Of a stretch of 64,000 nt of DNA, positions 23,974 to 36,117 are shown one piece after another (the stretch's first letter is position 1; each line of letters starts with the position of its first letter). The DNA lies in the NCBI GenBank assembly GCA_021018815.1, contig JAITYX010000004.1:1427501-1491500 (forward strand), read 5' to 3'. Position numbers and translations under genes: made by a program. The notes below the pieces were generated by a model. That model saw only the letters and a program-made list of their open reading frames with translations. It did no database searches and was not told the origin of the DNA. This stretch comes from Talinum fruticosum. Its lineage: Eukaryota; Streptophyta; Magnoliopsida; Caryophyllales; Talinaceae.

Positions 23974-25910
23974 GAAGAAACTTTGTTTCCAGAATAATGC
24001 ACTAATCAATGGAGAGTTTCAACATAGATTTGGATTTTTTTCCTTTGTAATTTCAGAGATATTAATTTGTCATTGCAAGGTTGAGTGTGTTCAAAGATAG
24101 TGGTGTAACTGAGTTATCTCCGGAATAATCTCATCATTTTGTTAATTAGATCACGAATTTTTCTTTTGGAAAATACAAATGTGTAGTGCATGTTTTTCGC
24201 TCACAAATTTAAAGCACAAAACTTGCTCCATTAGAATACTTAGATTATTGGAATGTGTAGAATATTTCAATTCTTAGGATTTTGTTCAAACATGATAAAA
24301 TTGACTTTTACTTAATTGGCAATCCGAACTCGGATCCAAGTAGAGACAATCCAATATTGAACGAAATCAGATTGATCCAATATTTATTAAAAAGTTAAGT
24401 CAACTTGAAACGAGCCAATATTAATAGATCTTGATCCAAGCCAAACTGTTACCCAATTAATGTAACTCGAGCTAAAATTGTAGAATACAAACTCGGAGCA
24501 GAACTAGATCCTTTTGTCAATTAATAAATTTGTTAGGTTTAAATGCATAAGAGCTAAGAACTTTTTTATTTATTTATCAAAACATAAGAACTAAAATCTA
24601 AGAAGACAACAACAGTTAAGTGAAAATTAAATTTCCTCGCTGCCTATAACTATTATTTGATGATCCATTATTGTTACAGTGATATTTATTTGATAATACA
24701 TTATTCTTGCACTTAGTCTTAAATATATTCATCAGCAATTAGCAACTAATATATCGATTTAAGAGGCTATTTCTTGAACAAAACAATCGCAACACTACTA
24801 TCAAAACACAACAATATTATCTTATTCAATCTTTACCTCTATAGAAGTCAACTCAATCATGGTTGAATTTAGTAATACATTATTGATTAAGTTTGCTTCT
24901 TTTAGCATATGAAGATCCCACAATTATTTCAGTCTTATTTATTAACGATTTTAATTTATATATTTACTCCCCACTATGTCACAAATCTTGATAAAATACA
25001 TAAAAATAAAATTTTTTAAAGTATTATTTACAAGACATGACAAAATCATACTCGTTATTATATCCCATAAATCTTATTATGCCCTTCATTCGACATCTTC
25101 TCCAACTTATCCTTTTTTTTTTTTTTTTTTGGTCAAAGAACCATTATCTCAACATTTGCCATCTTCTCTATACCAAGGTGACTTTGACTTCATGACCTTG
25201 ATCGTCCTTTCACAAGTCACTACAATAAAAAGTTTGCACCTTTCAGTGACATATGACTTCATGTCTCTAAAAACAAAAATTTGTGCTAACCAAAGGTTTC
25301 ATGTTTTTCTAATTTATGTGAACAATTAGGATTGCTATCTTTGCCATCTAATATACATATTTGAACCTTTGATTGATACTTCTAATATATTTGCTCAAAT
25401 TTTCTGTTGGATACTCGGATTTGAAAGTATGTAGGCTAATTCAGTTTAATTAAAAGAGTTATCAAAAATAATACTTTGTTTTAATTTTTAAAAACTCATT
25501 TTCTATTTCTATGATCCTTTTCTGAAAAATTAAATTTTCTCTCTCAAATTGTACCATATCACCAAGTCTACAGATTCAGTTTCATATTATAAGTATTGTC
25601 ATGGGGGAGGGTTTCTCCAAATGAAAATTATAATTCCTTTTTATAATGATAGATAAATTTGAATGACTATTTATTGAATCGAGTGTTAAAAATAGTTACA
25701 ACTATGATCCCCTTTTCCGCCCCCTAAAACATATTTGGCATGTCTTTAACACGAACATAATTCAGGAGAGAATTATGTTACGCCACAACCTTGATCCTAA
25801 CCAATCTATAAAAACATATTTCCAGAATCGAAACTCAAAATGATGATTTAATAATCTCAGAACTCTGCATTAAGTTGTGGCTCATTGGTTTAAGTAGATA
25901 GTCAGTAATA
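23974..25910. other. Shared 5' region between the divergent cysteine-rich peptide genes
   Basis: AT-rich DNA of 1.9 kb with no gene. 24300-24500 has degenerate CCAATATT/GATCCAA repeats. 25218 begins a CACTACAATAAAAAG string resembling an En/Spm (CACTA) terminus. Confidence 0.45.
25218..25300 (+). mobile_element. Possible CACTA (En/Spm) terminus fragment
   Basis: The string CACTACAATAAAAAG resembles the conserved plant CACTA end CACTACAAGAAAAA. Behind it comes a subterminal-looking CAGTGACATATGACTTCATG. I found no partner end or 3-bp duplication, so this is a truncated copy or a chance match. Confidence 0.3.
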
Positions 25911-26981
25911 ATGTATGTCACAGGAAGCAAACTCACGACTTGTGTTTTTCTTATGACATTAAGCATAGCCATAAATCATGTGAAGAATTCCATAGCAGAT
26001 CAGGCTGTTCCTGACCCTGATCATCAGCATGCACAAGTGCAAGTTCGTAATAAAAAGAGCGACGAATTCATTCCAGAACTAGAAAACTTGAATGGCTGTA
26101 CCCGAGGCTGCAAACTTGAGGACATGAAATGTGTTTTGGAGTGCTTCAAGATCATTGTTGACGGAATGGACAAAGCCAGGAAGAAGAAGTTTCTGGCTGA
26201 TGAGAAACCTGATCTTACAGGTATCCTCTGCACAGCGGGATGTGGAATTGCTAAGATATGCCCAGAAGCTGATGAATCCCCAGGTATGTTTTCATTCAAT
26301 ATATATGGCAAACCACTCACTCGGTTCAGTTTCCGTTGGGTATTTTCGATTGTGCTAGGTTCGAGTCAAGAAGATTCAGATTTGTTTGGATTTTGGGTTG
26401 GGCCATTTTTGTCAACTAGTGTATAGTTCAATAAACTTGTCTTACAAAAAGAAAAACGACTATAAATGAAAGGTTCAGATTAGATATCGACTCCACATCA
26501 TGTTAGATTAGTTATTTTTTGGGACATGGGTCGGGTGTGGACTCGTCTACGGGTTAATATTAATTTTGCTAGATTTAATTCTAGTTAAGATTATATTTGT
26601 TAAACAGAATTGCATAGACATTATTCTCAACTTTATATTGTTAAAAGTATATTTTATTTTTGTATTTACTAGTTACAATATATATATTGGTATTTATTTA
26701 TCCACTTTTAAGTCGGTAAATTTAATCATTCAAGTAGTGATAAATCTAATTCCTCTGAATATAGTTGATCCACGCAAATTAAACTAATTAAATTTTCCAC
26801 GCAAATCTCAAGAAAGCTGCTTATCTCCTGTTTTTGGTTGATTTGGGTGCTTTACTATCTATAACCATTTTTTTTTTTTAATATTTCAGAAATAATTCAT
26901 GACTGCAATGAAGCTTGCGCACAATATTGCTTCGATGAAGCCACGAGTTCATCAGATGGTGACAAGTTAAATGATGCTTAG
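25911..26981 (+). CDS. Secreted cysteine-rich peptide 2 (two exons, 10 mature cysteines)
   Basis: Predicted 154 aa from exons 25911-26283 and 26890-26981. The junction is CCA G|gtatgt ... tttcag|AA, phase 1, rebuilding a Glu codon at the same site as in the minus-strand paralogue. A signal-peptide-like N-terminus (LTTCVFLMTLSIAINHV) is followed by a His/Gln-rich linker. The core has C63/C67, C74/C78, C107/C111, C117, then C130/C134/C138 in exon 2. Relative to peptide 1 it has two extra cysteines, C117 and C130, which align with Tyr and Ser there. Reading through the donor instead gives a spurious 171-codon frame ending at 26426. Function unknown; extracellular or apoplastic location is inferred. 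Confidence 0.8.
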
Positions 26982-29900
26982 GGAGAATTCAGAGAATAAA
27001 TCTATTTTTAGACCTTCATTGGACTTTTAGATGAGATAGTGCTTGAACGGAATATCAAAGATTTTTTAAACGAGAGGTCTCATGTTCGAATATTAACAGT
27101 TTCTATATTGAATAATATGCAATATAAGAAGGAATCTTTGCAGCATCCACCCTCGCAAGTCCAAAAGAGAATTCGGGTGCGAAGACGTGTTAAAGAATAA
27201 ACCTATTAATAAGATTTCAACCGTTAATTTAAGTTTTTAATTCAGATAGTTTTTCAACATTTTTCTTATACTAGAGCACCTTTATGTAGTTATCTATGAG
27301 ATATGAAATATTGTTCTAGTTGTTGTTTTCAATTTGGCCCAAAAAAAAATTGTAACGATGCTTAAAGACGCCCTCTTCTACTTAAAAAGGAAATGGAACA
27401 AACACTGTCTTCAATTAGTCGGTTTTCTATCAACTTTATATATTTGGTGTTGGCATTATACTTTGACACCTTTTCTTTTTCTTTTTTTCTTTGGTTGATA
27501 ATTGCCAAAAGGCAAAACCACAGCAACAACCTGTTTTGAGAGAAATAGATAATAAAGGAAATCATATTTAAGTAAATTAGCAAGCTAAAGTATAACTGAC
27601 CTGGCAAACTACCACTATGAACATCTATACATAGCGAAATCTAGTAAGGCCCCAAGAGTGTAAAGTAGGAATAGAAAGAGAAATTTCTGGCGAGTAAGTT
27701 AGGTGTGTGTGATGTCTTCTTTCCATACTTTTTAACCACATTGTAACTCTCCATTTTATGGTTTGCGTTAATGCATTTGGCTCCAAACACTCCATATGGT
27801 AGCAAACAACGTAGCAATCCAAAACTTCTTCCTTAGTTTATTGTTTAACCATTTGTAGATCCAATCTTCATGGTGCTGTCTAAGGGAATCAAGTGGAGTA
27901 AGTGAGCACCCAAGTTCATATATGAGAGTTGTCCATATGTTCCAAGATATTGGACAAGTTACTAACAAGTGATTTATGTCCTGAATATTTTTTTTAATCG
28001 GTAAGTTGGCTTATTCGCTTGGACCCCCTATCTCATGAGAGTTTAAAGGGCTAAAACGGATCGAAAGGGAGAATTTTTGTGCCCCAGATTTGAACCTAGG
28101 TGAAACATGTGGGAGGAAGACCAACACACATTCTGTTCAATAGGGATGATGACTTGGACAAGTTTGTTGACACTTTTTCTTAATGACCTTATCATCATGC
28201 TCCAACATAAAGTTAGTAGAAAAATTACTTATGAATCTAATAGAAAGAAAAACTTGAGCTCGATCACTGAGTCGAGTGAGTGTTTGATCTATAAATCCGA
28301 GATCAATGGTACAATTTGTGGCCAAATGAAGTGAAACTGGAAATTATGCTTGTATATTTATTTATCATTAATTATGAAGTGTACCATGCGCACAATTACT
28401 CGTGAAAGGACCATCAAACTATAAAATGTCGAAAAGATTATTAAACGCATGTAACATATATTACTTCCTCCATTCTAAAGAGAGAGTTTGTTTTTTTTTT
28501 TAATGAAAATCCCAAAATAAGGTCCATTTTAATTATTATTAGTATTAAAATGTATTTCTCATCTCTCAAGATAATAAAAAACAATCTATTTAATGATGTT
28601 CTCTTAAAAAATTTCATTACTTAGGTGAGACAGTCATTATTTCGGTGAAAAATTACGAATATTGACATTAGGCTATGTAATTGAGTTATTTGAACAGTGG
28701 AAGCATCTTTGAATACATATACCAAAAGTAGTCAAATGGTAGAGGGTTCAATATCGATTGGAGATTAAGGTAGAGAGGAGGAGGAGATAAGAAGAGAGGT
28801 TATTTAACTTCTTTTCTTGTTGTTCGAAAAAATTAAAAAGAACCGAAGAAAGAGGAAAACTTCACCCCTTTCCTACTCATTTTCTTAGTTTTTCTTCCTC
28901 TTCGTGTTTGGAGGTAATGAGAGGACGATAAGATTTCTAATGAATTTACACTTTTTTTCCCTCCATCTTTCTATATACTAATACTAATTCAAATAGGGTG
29001 AAGGTTAATCCCCTTATTTCCCTTCCCTCCCTTCTACTAACCTCTCTTCCTCTCCCCTCGATACAATCCAAAACAAAGTGTAAAGTTTGATTCTTTGCGA
29101 TGTATAAATTTACCTATACAAAAAGTGAGGGGATCGTTGGGAAAGGTTTATTTGATGCTAGAGATGGATTCGCTTAAATATTTATATGAAGTTTGTAATT
29201 TTTGGTGCGTACAAATAAATAACACAAATGAAAAGGTAAGAATCTCGATATCTAATATCTCATTTGATTATTTGATGATGAGTTTATTCATCAATACCAA
29301 CGTTTAGAGGTTACCAGCAATTAGAAATAATAATTTACGGTTAGAAGCAATTAACAGCTATTAATAACATTTAAGGCAAAAAAGGTCTTCCTAGATCAGC
29401 CAGTGACATATTTATGTATAAATTATGAAATGTTTCATGTTTTATTCTCTTCTTTTTTTCCAATGGTTTTATAATCTGTGTTTATAGAACACTCATGGAG
29501 CAATATTTTTAAAAAATTCCGTATTACTACAAATTAAAGTACCACATGTACAAAGTATTTAAAAAATCTAAATTTACAAAACTATATTTGAAAAATATGG
29601 ATGAATCCAATTAATAATAATGCAAGGCGTTATGGATCCCCAATTAATTTACTTGATTAGTAACCTTTCAATTTCCCTTCAGCCTTTGCAGGGGGGAGGA
29701 TTTGATGAACCGAGCATCACATCTATGTATTGAAAGAAAACCCAGCTTAACATTCCTAGCTAGTTAACCCTGAAACAAAACCCAATGAACTACCCCTTGT
29801 AAACAATATTATCCATTTTAGCCTAAACCGAGCCACCCTACACCACCTATCTAATCTTGAAACTTGGTAATGGAGAACAAAAGTTTGAATCCCCGGAAGT

Positions 29901-30124
29901 ATACTTTTTAAAGGGGTTTTACCTTATACTAAAAAAATCTAATCTTGAATCCACCATATTGATTTCTTTGCAAGGAAGTTCCTACCATACGACCATACCG
30001 GTACGCAAGCTGCTGCTTCTTTTAAATACTTTTTTCTGCGTCAACTAGTTAACAATGTACAAGCATCTTAAGGTCCATCACATTGTAACAGCTTAGTAAC
30101 GATTCAATTCATACATACTTCCCA
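26982..30124. other. Intergenic region with repeat relics
   Basis: No complete gene. It holds the LINE fragment at 27640-27990. GTCTCATGTTCGAAT near 27070-27090 looks like a tRNA-type B box of a decayed SINE. TACTTCCTCCATTCTAAAGAG (about 28463) is a lone Stowaway-like end. A GTTAGAAGCAATTAACAGC repeat patch lies at about 29310-29370. Confidence 0.45.
27640..27990 (-). pseudogene. LINE ORF2 extreme C-terminus, fragment
   Basis: On the minus strand the frame reads HLLVTCPISWNIW, then FWIATLFATIWSVWSQMH. This is the H-L-x-x-C-x(5)-W zinc-finger end and the downstream W-x-x-W region of plant LINE reverse transcriptases. It changes frame near 27770 and stops. It is not contiguous with the 1.0-1.8 kb copy and keeps no catalytic part. 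Confidence 0.65.
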
Positions 30125-33100
30125 TTATATACACACGTGCAGTTCATTACCACTGTCACCATCTGCCATGTAAGAAAGCTTCCAGATCGCATCGATAAGG
30201 GCCTTCTCATGTTCCTACAATATGCAGATTTGCACTTCTCATTTGTCAAACAGCTGAAGGGAATGACAAGATATATTTGCACAGGCAAAAGTTTAGCATA
30301 CCTTGAGCATTTTCTTCATCTTCCCGAGTTCAAGACGATCAGGATTACTTGCCGTGATGACACGTTCCACCTGATTTATCATACATGACAAAACGCACAC
30401 GTAAATTTAAGTCCAGATGGTACTCAAGACTTGCATTCAATACTTTCTAATAGTTTAGACACAGAAAAATAGACTTCAAACCAATTAATCTACTTGAGTG
30501 GCTACCCAGTCCAGTTGCAACCTCAAGTGACCCTCAGTCTGCCTGAACAATACAGCTTGCGACTTTTCAAAAACACACCGGAATACAACTTGAACCAAAA
30601 TGGCCCAATGTCCTGACCTGAACAGATCTAACTTGAATACTCCAACATCTTGTAACCCAATTCGGAATTAGTCAAAATTAGGCCGGGCCCTAATGACGAG
30701 TCTATCAAGTGTAGCACAGTTTCACATTGAATACGCAATATGTCAAAAGAAATGCTGTGCACATTACATCTGCTCAAATTTACCTCCTTGATCAATGTAT
30801 CAGTGTGGAGTATCTCGATATCTTTGGTCATCCTTCCAGTGCCATTCTGTTGCTCGTTTTTGTGCTGATTCCTTCCAGCACCTGATAATGCACCAGCATG
30901 CCCCATAGATCTCTCATCTCCGTGGCCTCTATGAGAAAATCCTGGATCCTCAGCCAATCGTATATCCTCAGGAGGAATCTACCATCATGTTAGTAGACTC
31001 AATAGGAAGTCGACTACACTGATTGACATATAAACAAAGAAAAAGAAATGAAGAGAAGAAACCCAACAGAAATTTTCAGTTACTTTCAAGTCTCCACGAT
31101 CTCATAATTGTATGGACATCTAGCCAAACCAAATCTGCCTACAATAGCATCACACACCCTCAGGAAAGCCTCCAACTGGCAACCAGCTGAGTTGTGACCT
31201 ACCATTCCCACTGCTAACCTTCTTGGCGAAGTCATCCCTGATCTTTGACACCCAAAGAAGAGTGGCAGAACCAAAAAGTTCAAAAACAGTTCATTTTATT
31301 CCCATTTCAGCTTTATATTCCGCTTTCCTCAGGTTGATGTAAATGTTCACATGAGAGAAGTTTCCATTTGGAGTGACAAAGGATGGTCCTGAGCTCATGT
31401 GATTATGATCTCAACGTGTGGGAGGAAAGACAAAAACAGACTGTATCTAGATGGATGACTTGCCAGAGAAATTTAGAAAGAATCTTTGGAATTAGAAGCT
31501 CCGCTGAATACTCTGAGGTGCCTACTAAAGCCTCCTTCCCAAAACTCGTCTTTACAGCTCATGGTCAAGTTCAACAACAAACAAAACTATAACTAGCTCC
31601 TGGACTTGCATATAAGGAAACCAATTCTTTCTTTTCACGTTTCTTTTTTTCCTTTTCTTTTCTTCTCCTTATTTGTCCTAAGGGGGCCCCAGTATTCTCC
31701 CTAACGAATGTTAAAATTTCAACGTCCTCAGTAACGTGTACAATCTAAGCTTTCAAGAGATAAACAATGAATAAGGCAGTATTGGGATCAGATATGGGTG
31801 TATAGCAGTAGGCTAAATTGCTGGTCAGTTCGGAATCAGCTTCTCCTCAAACCAATACATTTAAAAAGCAGCAACGCAGCATGTAATAATCTAATTTCTA
31901 CCACGAAGACCTGCAAAGACATTAGTTCAGTCATTACACAAAGGGACAACATAATGTAAGGCTCTGTTTCATTAAGTTTTTTAGGAGTTGTAAGGATATA
32001 AGCTGTAAGCTTTAAGGAGTTATAAGAAGTTGTAAGAAATTGTAAGACAGTTATAAAATTAGTTGTTAAAAGTAGTAAGCAACTATAAGGAAATGTAAAG
32101 CTAAAACTAAAATGAATAGAGCCTCCATAGTTTCCCCAGGTCAAGGTATGCCCAGTTCGTTGGGAAGGGTTAGAGCACATAATACACAACTCAGACTCAG
32201 TGATGAGGATAAGCAAAAGAGGCTTATCAAGCTTAAGTCAATAACAAACATATCATTTGAATGCAGCCATGAAGAAGAGAAACATTGCAGTATTGTTGCA
32301 AACAGAGATAAATTTGCCAAATTTATCACTGGGCAATTTGTTATGGCATGCATGAATTTGTTTTCACTATGCAGGGGGTCTTCAGTAACAAGATGTAATG
32401 CGTCCAATGCTACAAGTAGCAACATTTGCATCTGTCTGAAACATATGGTCAGCCCTGCCCCTCCAGTTCTCTTTTTTTTTTTTTTTGGGGGGAGAGGCTG
32501 AAGGGAACGGAAATAGGACATCTTGTCTCACATCACACTTTTCAAATAGAAACAAGTAATCAAGGTACTAATTTCACATATTTCAGAATATGATTACAGA
32601 AAGGCCAGATGTCTCATCCATGTACTTTAGAAACAGCACAAACCATACTCACAGGTCACTGACATTGTACTCGCTGTAGTAACCAAGCAGATGACCACAA
32701 CAGCACCACCAGTAACATGTGTCCATCCCATGAATTGAAATGTCTGCCTGAATTAAATTTACAACCTTAATCTAGACACTCACCTGCATGAGATTAACCC
32801 ATTCGAAAGATTCATCTGGGGTATTAGTACCATATACTAAAGCATGTAGTCCCTGAAAAAATATCGACAAAACAGTGAGGAGCTAGTTAACCCTGAAAAT
32901 ACTGAAATCCTATTTGGCAACGGCATACATACATTAGATACGTTATATTGAGTAATAGAAGCCTCATAGAAAAGGTTGTCATAAGGCCATCTTTTCAACA
33001 CCTTCCTTCCTATCAACTCTTCACCAGTTCCAGGCATTGCATTTTCAGGTGCAGCAAGGACACTAGCAGAGCTATAGTATGAGAACTGCATGGAAATAGA

Positions 33101-34134
33101 GAAATCGAATCAGTAACGCAACAAAATAAAGCGAAGCCATCGACCAATGTTAGATATCTATCCCCCCTCCCCAAAACAAAAATAAAGGTCCTAGAAACCT
33201 GTCTGGGCTTTCTGCCTCGGAAAGTTGGAGCTGCTCCAGAAGGTGATGGCTGAACAGATACAGGCCGTATAGCCATTGAAGGTACCCCATGGGAAGGAGC
33301 AGCTTGAGACATCCTCTGTCTCTTGTGGGAAGGAGTTGGACTACAAACATCATTGACTAAGAACATCATCCAGAACACAATAAGAAACATAGAAGCAATG
33401 CAACTAAACTAACTCGTATCTTTTTCCTTAAAAGTACCAAGAATATTTTCTCCTTTCACCTCAGGAAAAAGACAGACTAGTGTACTTCAGGTATATAAAA
33501 CATCAAAAACTTGGGTTGAAATTTTCCTCTATACTGACTAGAAAACTAAAAACGACATATATTCAGAATTTTCTTTTCCCTTTCTGGGGACAAGATTACC
33601 GGAATGAATTTTTAATTTTTAACCCAAACATGTCTTGGACACTACTCTGTCTTCCCCACTTGACAGGGAAATGAACATTTGCTCCTAGGTGCACATGGAG
33701 GAAACTTTTGGAGAAAAAAAAAATGTTAACTTTGAAAAATAGAGAACTTTTCAGAGATAACATGTTTGGCATCCCCAAGCACTATAGCTGTTTAATTGAA
33801 TAAAAATACCCTAAATCTTTCCCAGAGAAACAGTAGCATGAACATGGATCAAACCTTATTCTTATGATTACATCGTCATTATCAACCCTCAGAAGAAGTT
33901 CCCTGTGTTCATCATCTGAAACTCTCAACTCTTTTCTGAGTTCTGTCATCAAACCCTCTTTGTCCTGAAGCATGTGTGTCTGGAAAGTTAATCAAGCATG
34001 GCAACATGGATAGGACACAACTTATACGTAAGAAACAGGATATGTACCCATGAAATAGCATCTGATTGAGCTTTAAAGGCACGAAGGACAGAACAGTAGG
34101 CTTCCTTTTCAAGCAGATGAATCTGATGCTCCAT
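30125..34134 (-). CDS. EML: EMSY-like (EML) protein: ENT domain plus Tudor/Agenet-type domain
   Basis: Nuclear histone-mark reader family acting in plant immunity and development. Exons: 34134-34048, 33964-33855, 33340-33199, 33085-32933, 32852-32784, 30978-30784, 30370-30302 and 30214-30125; all phases agree and give about 304 aa. The ENT domain ([19 protein letters not shown], then [16 protein letters not shown]) is split over exons 1-2. A basic KRQR patch is in exon 3. The Royal/Tudor block has [19 protein letters not shown] and HALVY...ESFEWVNL. The C-terminal [16 protein letters not shown] helix is intact. An alternative exon-2 acceptor at 33979 would add THMLQ; family sequence (SW-x-KEGL) favours 33964. 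The EWR linker usual after ENT was not found. A short upstream exon (35258-35225, MNYETETSDSEG) resembles EML N-termini but is not in frame with an ATG-free junction. Intron 5 (1.8 kb) holds a MITE. Confidence 0.9.
31960..32123. mobile_element. MITE (164 bp) in the EML intron
   Basis: The left end GGCTCTGTTTCATTAAG and the reverse-complemented right end GGCTCTATTCATTTTAG form imperfect TIRs, related to the GGCTCTATTTGATTC end of MITE A at 14.8 kb. The interior has repeated TTGTAAG/TTATAAG units. Flanks are TAA and TCC, so the target duplication is not preserved. Confidence 0.55.
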
Positions 34135-35385
34135 ATTTACCGACTACTCTGGGATATGACCAAAAACTAATGTCAGATTTCCATTTCCAGAGATGTGTGG
34201 TGATCTCTAAACTCTGTTCTGACATGAGACGATCTTGTTTAATGACTATGGTTCGGTTTGAGCAACAATGATGACCAAGCCAAACAAAATAGTAAGAGGC
34301 CTGAGCAGCCGGAAGAAGGCTCACAGTCAAGAGGAAACGAACTAGAACTGATCATATGCTTCATACAAAGATGAATTGACGCATATAATACAACAAACAC
34401 AAACTTTCTCCAAAGGAAACCTTTCTTGGCAAAGTATGAGCACAAGCCGTGTTTTTCAATCTGCCAGAAACCGCCAAAGTCCAAACCGCTTCAACGAGCC
34501 ATCAGGAATCAATCATTTTTTGGGGGTTGTTTTACAAGGGCAACTGGAGTCATAGTTGCCACTAGTCAACACTGGAAACTTGAAAGCACATTGTCAAAGA
34601 AAGGCCTAAATGCTAAACCTTTCAGGCAAAGTGATGTAAGCATATAACATTTCGGGAGATTACCGCAGTAACACCACATCACTCATTCAGAAAATTCAAA
34701 GCCTTCAAGCTTTCTCTCAGTAACGATTAGCTGGCACCGAAAATCAGCCCACAGCTGTCTACTTAAAATCAATTCTTTTCATAGAATGCAATCTCGTTAT
34801 CTTTGCAAATACATTTACTCGAGCATAACTAAACGACATTGGCGCAGAAATGTATCAGAAAGGGAAAGAAGCAACCCCCTTCTTGCCCCCCCAACAAAAA
34901 AATCGGTATGAGATCAATCTCCGCAAGAAATCAATGTAAAACGTAATAAATAAACCATGCCCTAAGCCTAGTTGAGAGTAAATTCAGAAATATTAAAACC
35001 CAGCACAATTTGTACTTGCTAAGATTTAACTTGCTCCAAATTACAGAACAAAAACATGAACATTCAGCGAACAAAAATGGACACAGAATCGAATTAGCTC
35101 CAATTCCTGAGAAAAGAGAACCCTAAATTCAGCAACTACACACGAACAACAGCGACCAAGAGTATACAACCAAAATGCATACAATGTGATTCATAGTAAC
35201 GTGAAGAAAAGCAAATACTTGTACCTTCAGAGTCAGAAGTCTCAGTCTCGTAATTCATAACCAGATTGATCCACTGTGCAATCTTCACTTGGATCGAAAG
35301 TGCTACAAACCCTAAAAGGCGCAATGGAAGGACTTCGGAAATAAAACAAACCCGAGTGCTATTGTAGACTGTTTGAAGGGGTTTG
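34135..35385 (-). other. EML 5' leader and intron region
   Basis: Between the ENT-encoding ATG and the promoter. It probably contains one or more leader exons: 35225-35258 has an ATG frame of 11 codons ending at G|gtacaag, and an acceptor GTAG lies 9 bp before ATG 34134. No other gene is visible. ORFs on both strands are short. Confidence 0.45.
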
Positions 35386-35393
35386 TATATATA
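35386..35393 (-). promoter_or_regulatory. TATA box upstream of EML
   Basis: TATATATA on the minus strand, in CCTATATATACAAACC, lies just upstream of the pyrimidine/purine-mixed leader that begins near 35350. Assigned by position and sequence only. Confidence 0.45.
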
Positions 35394-36027
35394 GGAAGAC
35401 TGTCAAAACAAAAAAAGGAAAAAATTATCAAATATGATCACAATTTTATAAAATTAAAGAAACTTTTACAAATAAAACAAACTTGATCCAAATTTTATAA
35501 AAATTAAATTGCTCCAAATTTTATAAAAAGAATTTTAAACATCAAAAATAATTTTATAAATAAAAGAAGCTTTTACAAATAATTTTAAATTTCTTTTATG
35601 CATTTAACCTATCAAAGGTCAAACATTTTTCAATGATGTATACTTTTTATTTTTGTATGATAATGAATAGTTAATTGCAAAAGTTTTTTCAACAATTTTA
35701 ATTTTGATTTATCATATATTATACATTAGGTGAATTTTAAAACTTAAAAAGAAGAAAATAATCTTATAAATAAAATGTAACTTTTAAAAATTACTTTTAA
35801 ACTTTTCATATAGCTTTTTAAATAAAAATAAGTATTATATTTTTTTATTGTAGATATTATCTTAGAGGATTCAATTGCAAATAGTTTAAATACAAAACAA
35901 TGTCACTCATCATCCAAATTAATGAATAAATAGTAAAAAATTAAAATATATAAATAATTATATCAATCAAATAATTAAGTTTTTAAACTCAACTTTAAAT
36001 CTCATATTTAATGCAACTTCTAAGCCA

Positions 36028-36117
<90 letters not shown>

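Noticed and set aside
26284..26426. C-terminal extension of cysteine-rich peptide 2 to 171 aa
   Set aside because: It reads through a good GT donor; the paralogue and the in-phase exon at 26890 show splicing.
31836..32521. 126-129 aa frames on both strands in the EML intron
   Set aside because: They overlap the intronic MITE and poly-T, with no domain; intron placement is fixed by flanking EML exons.
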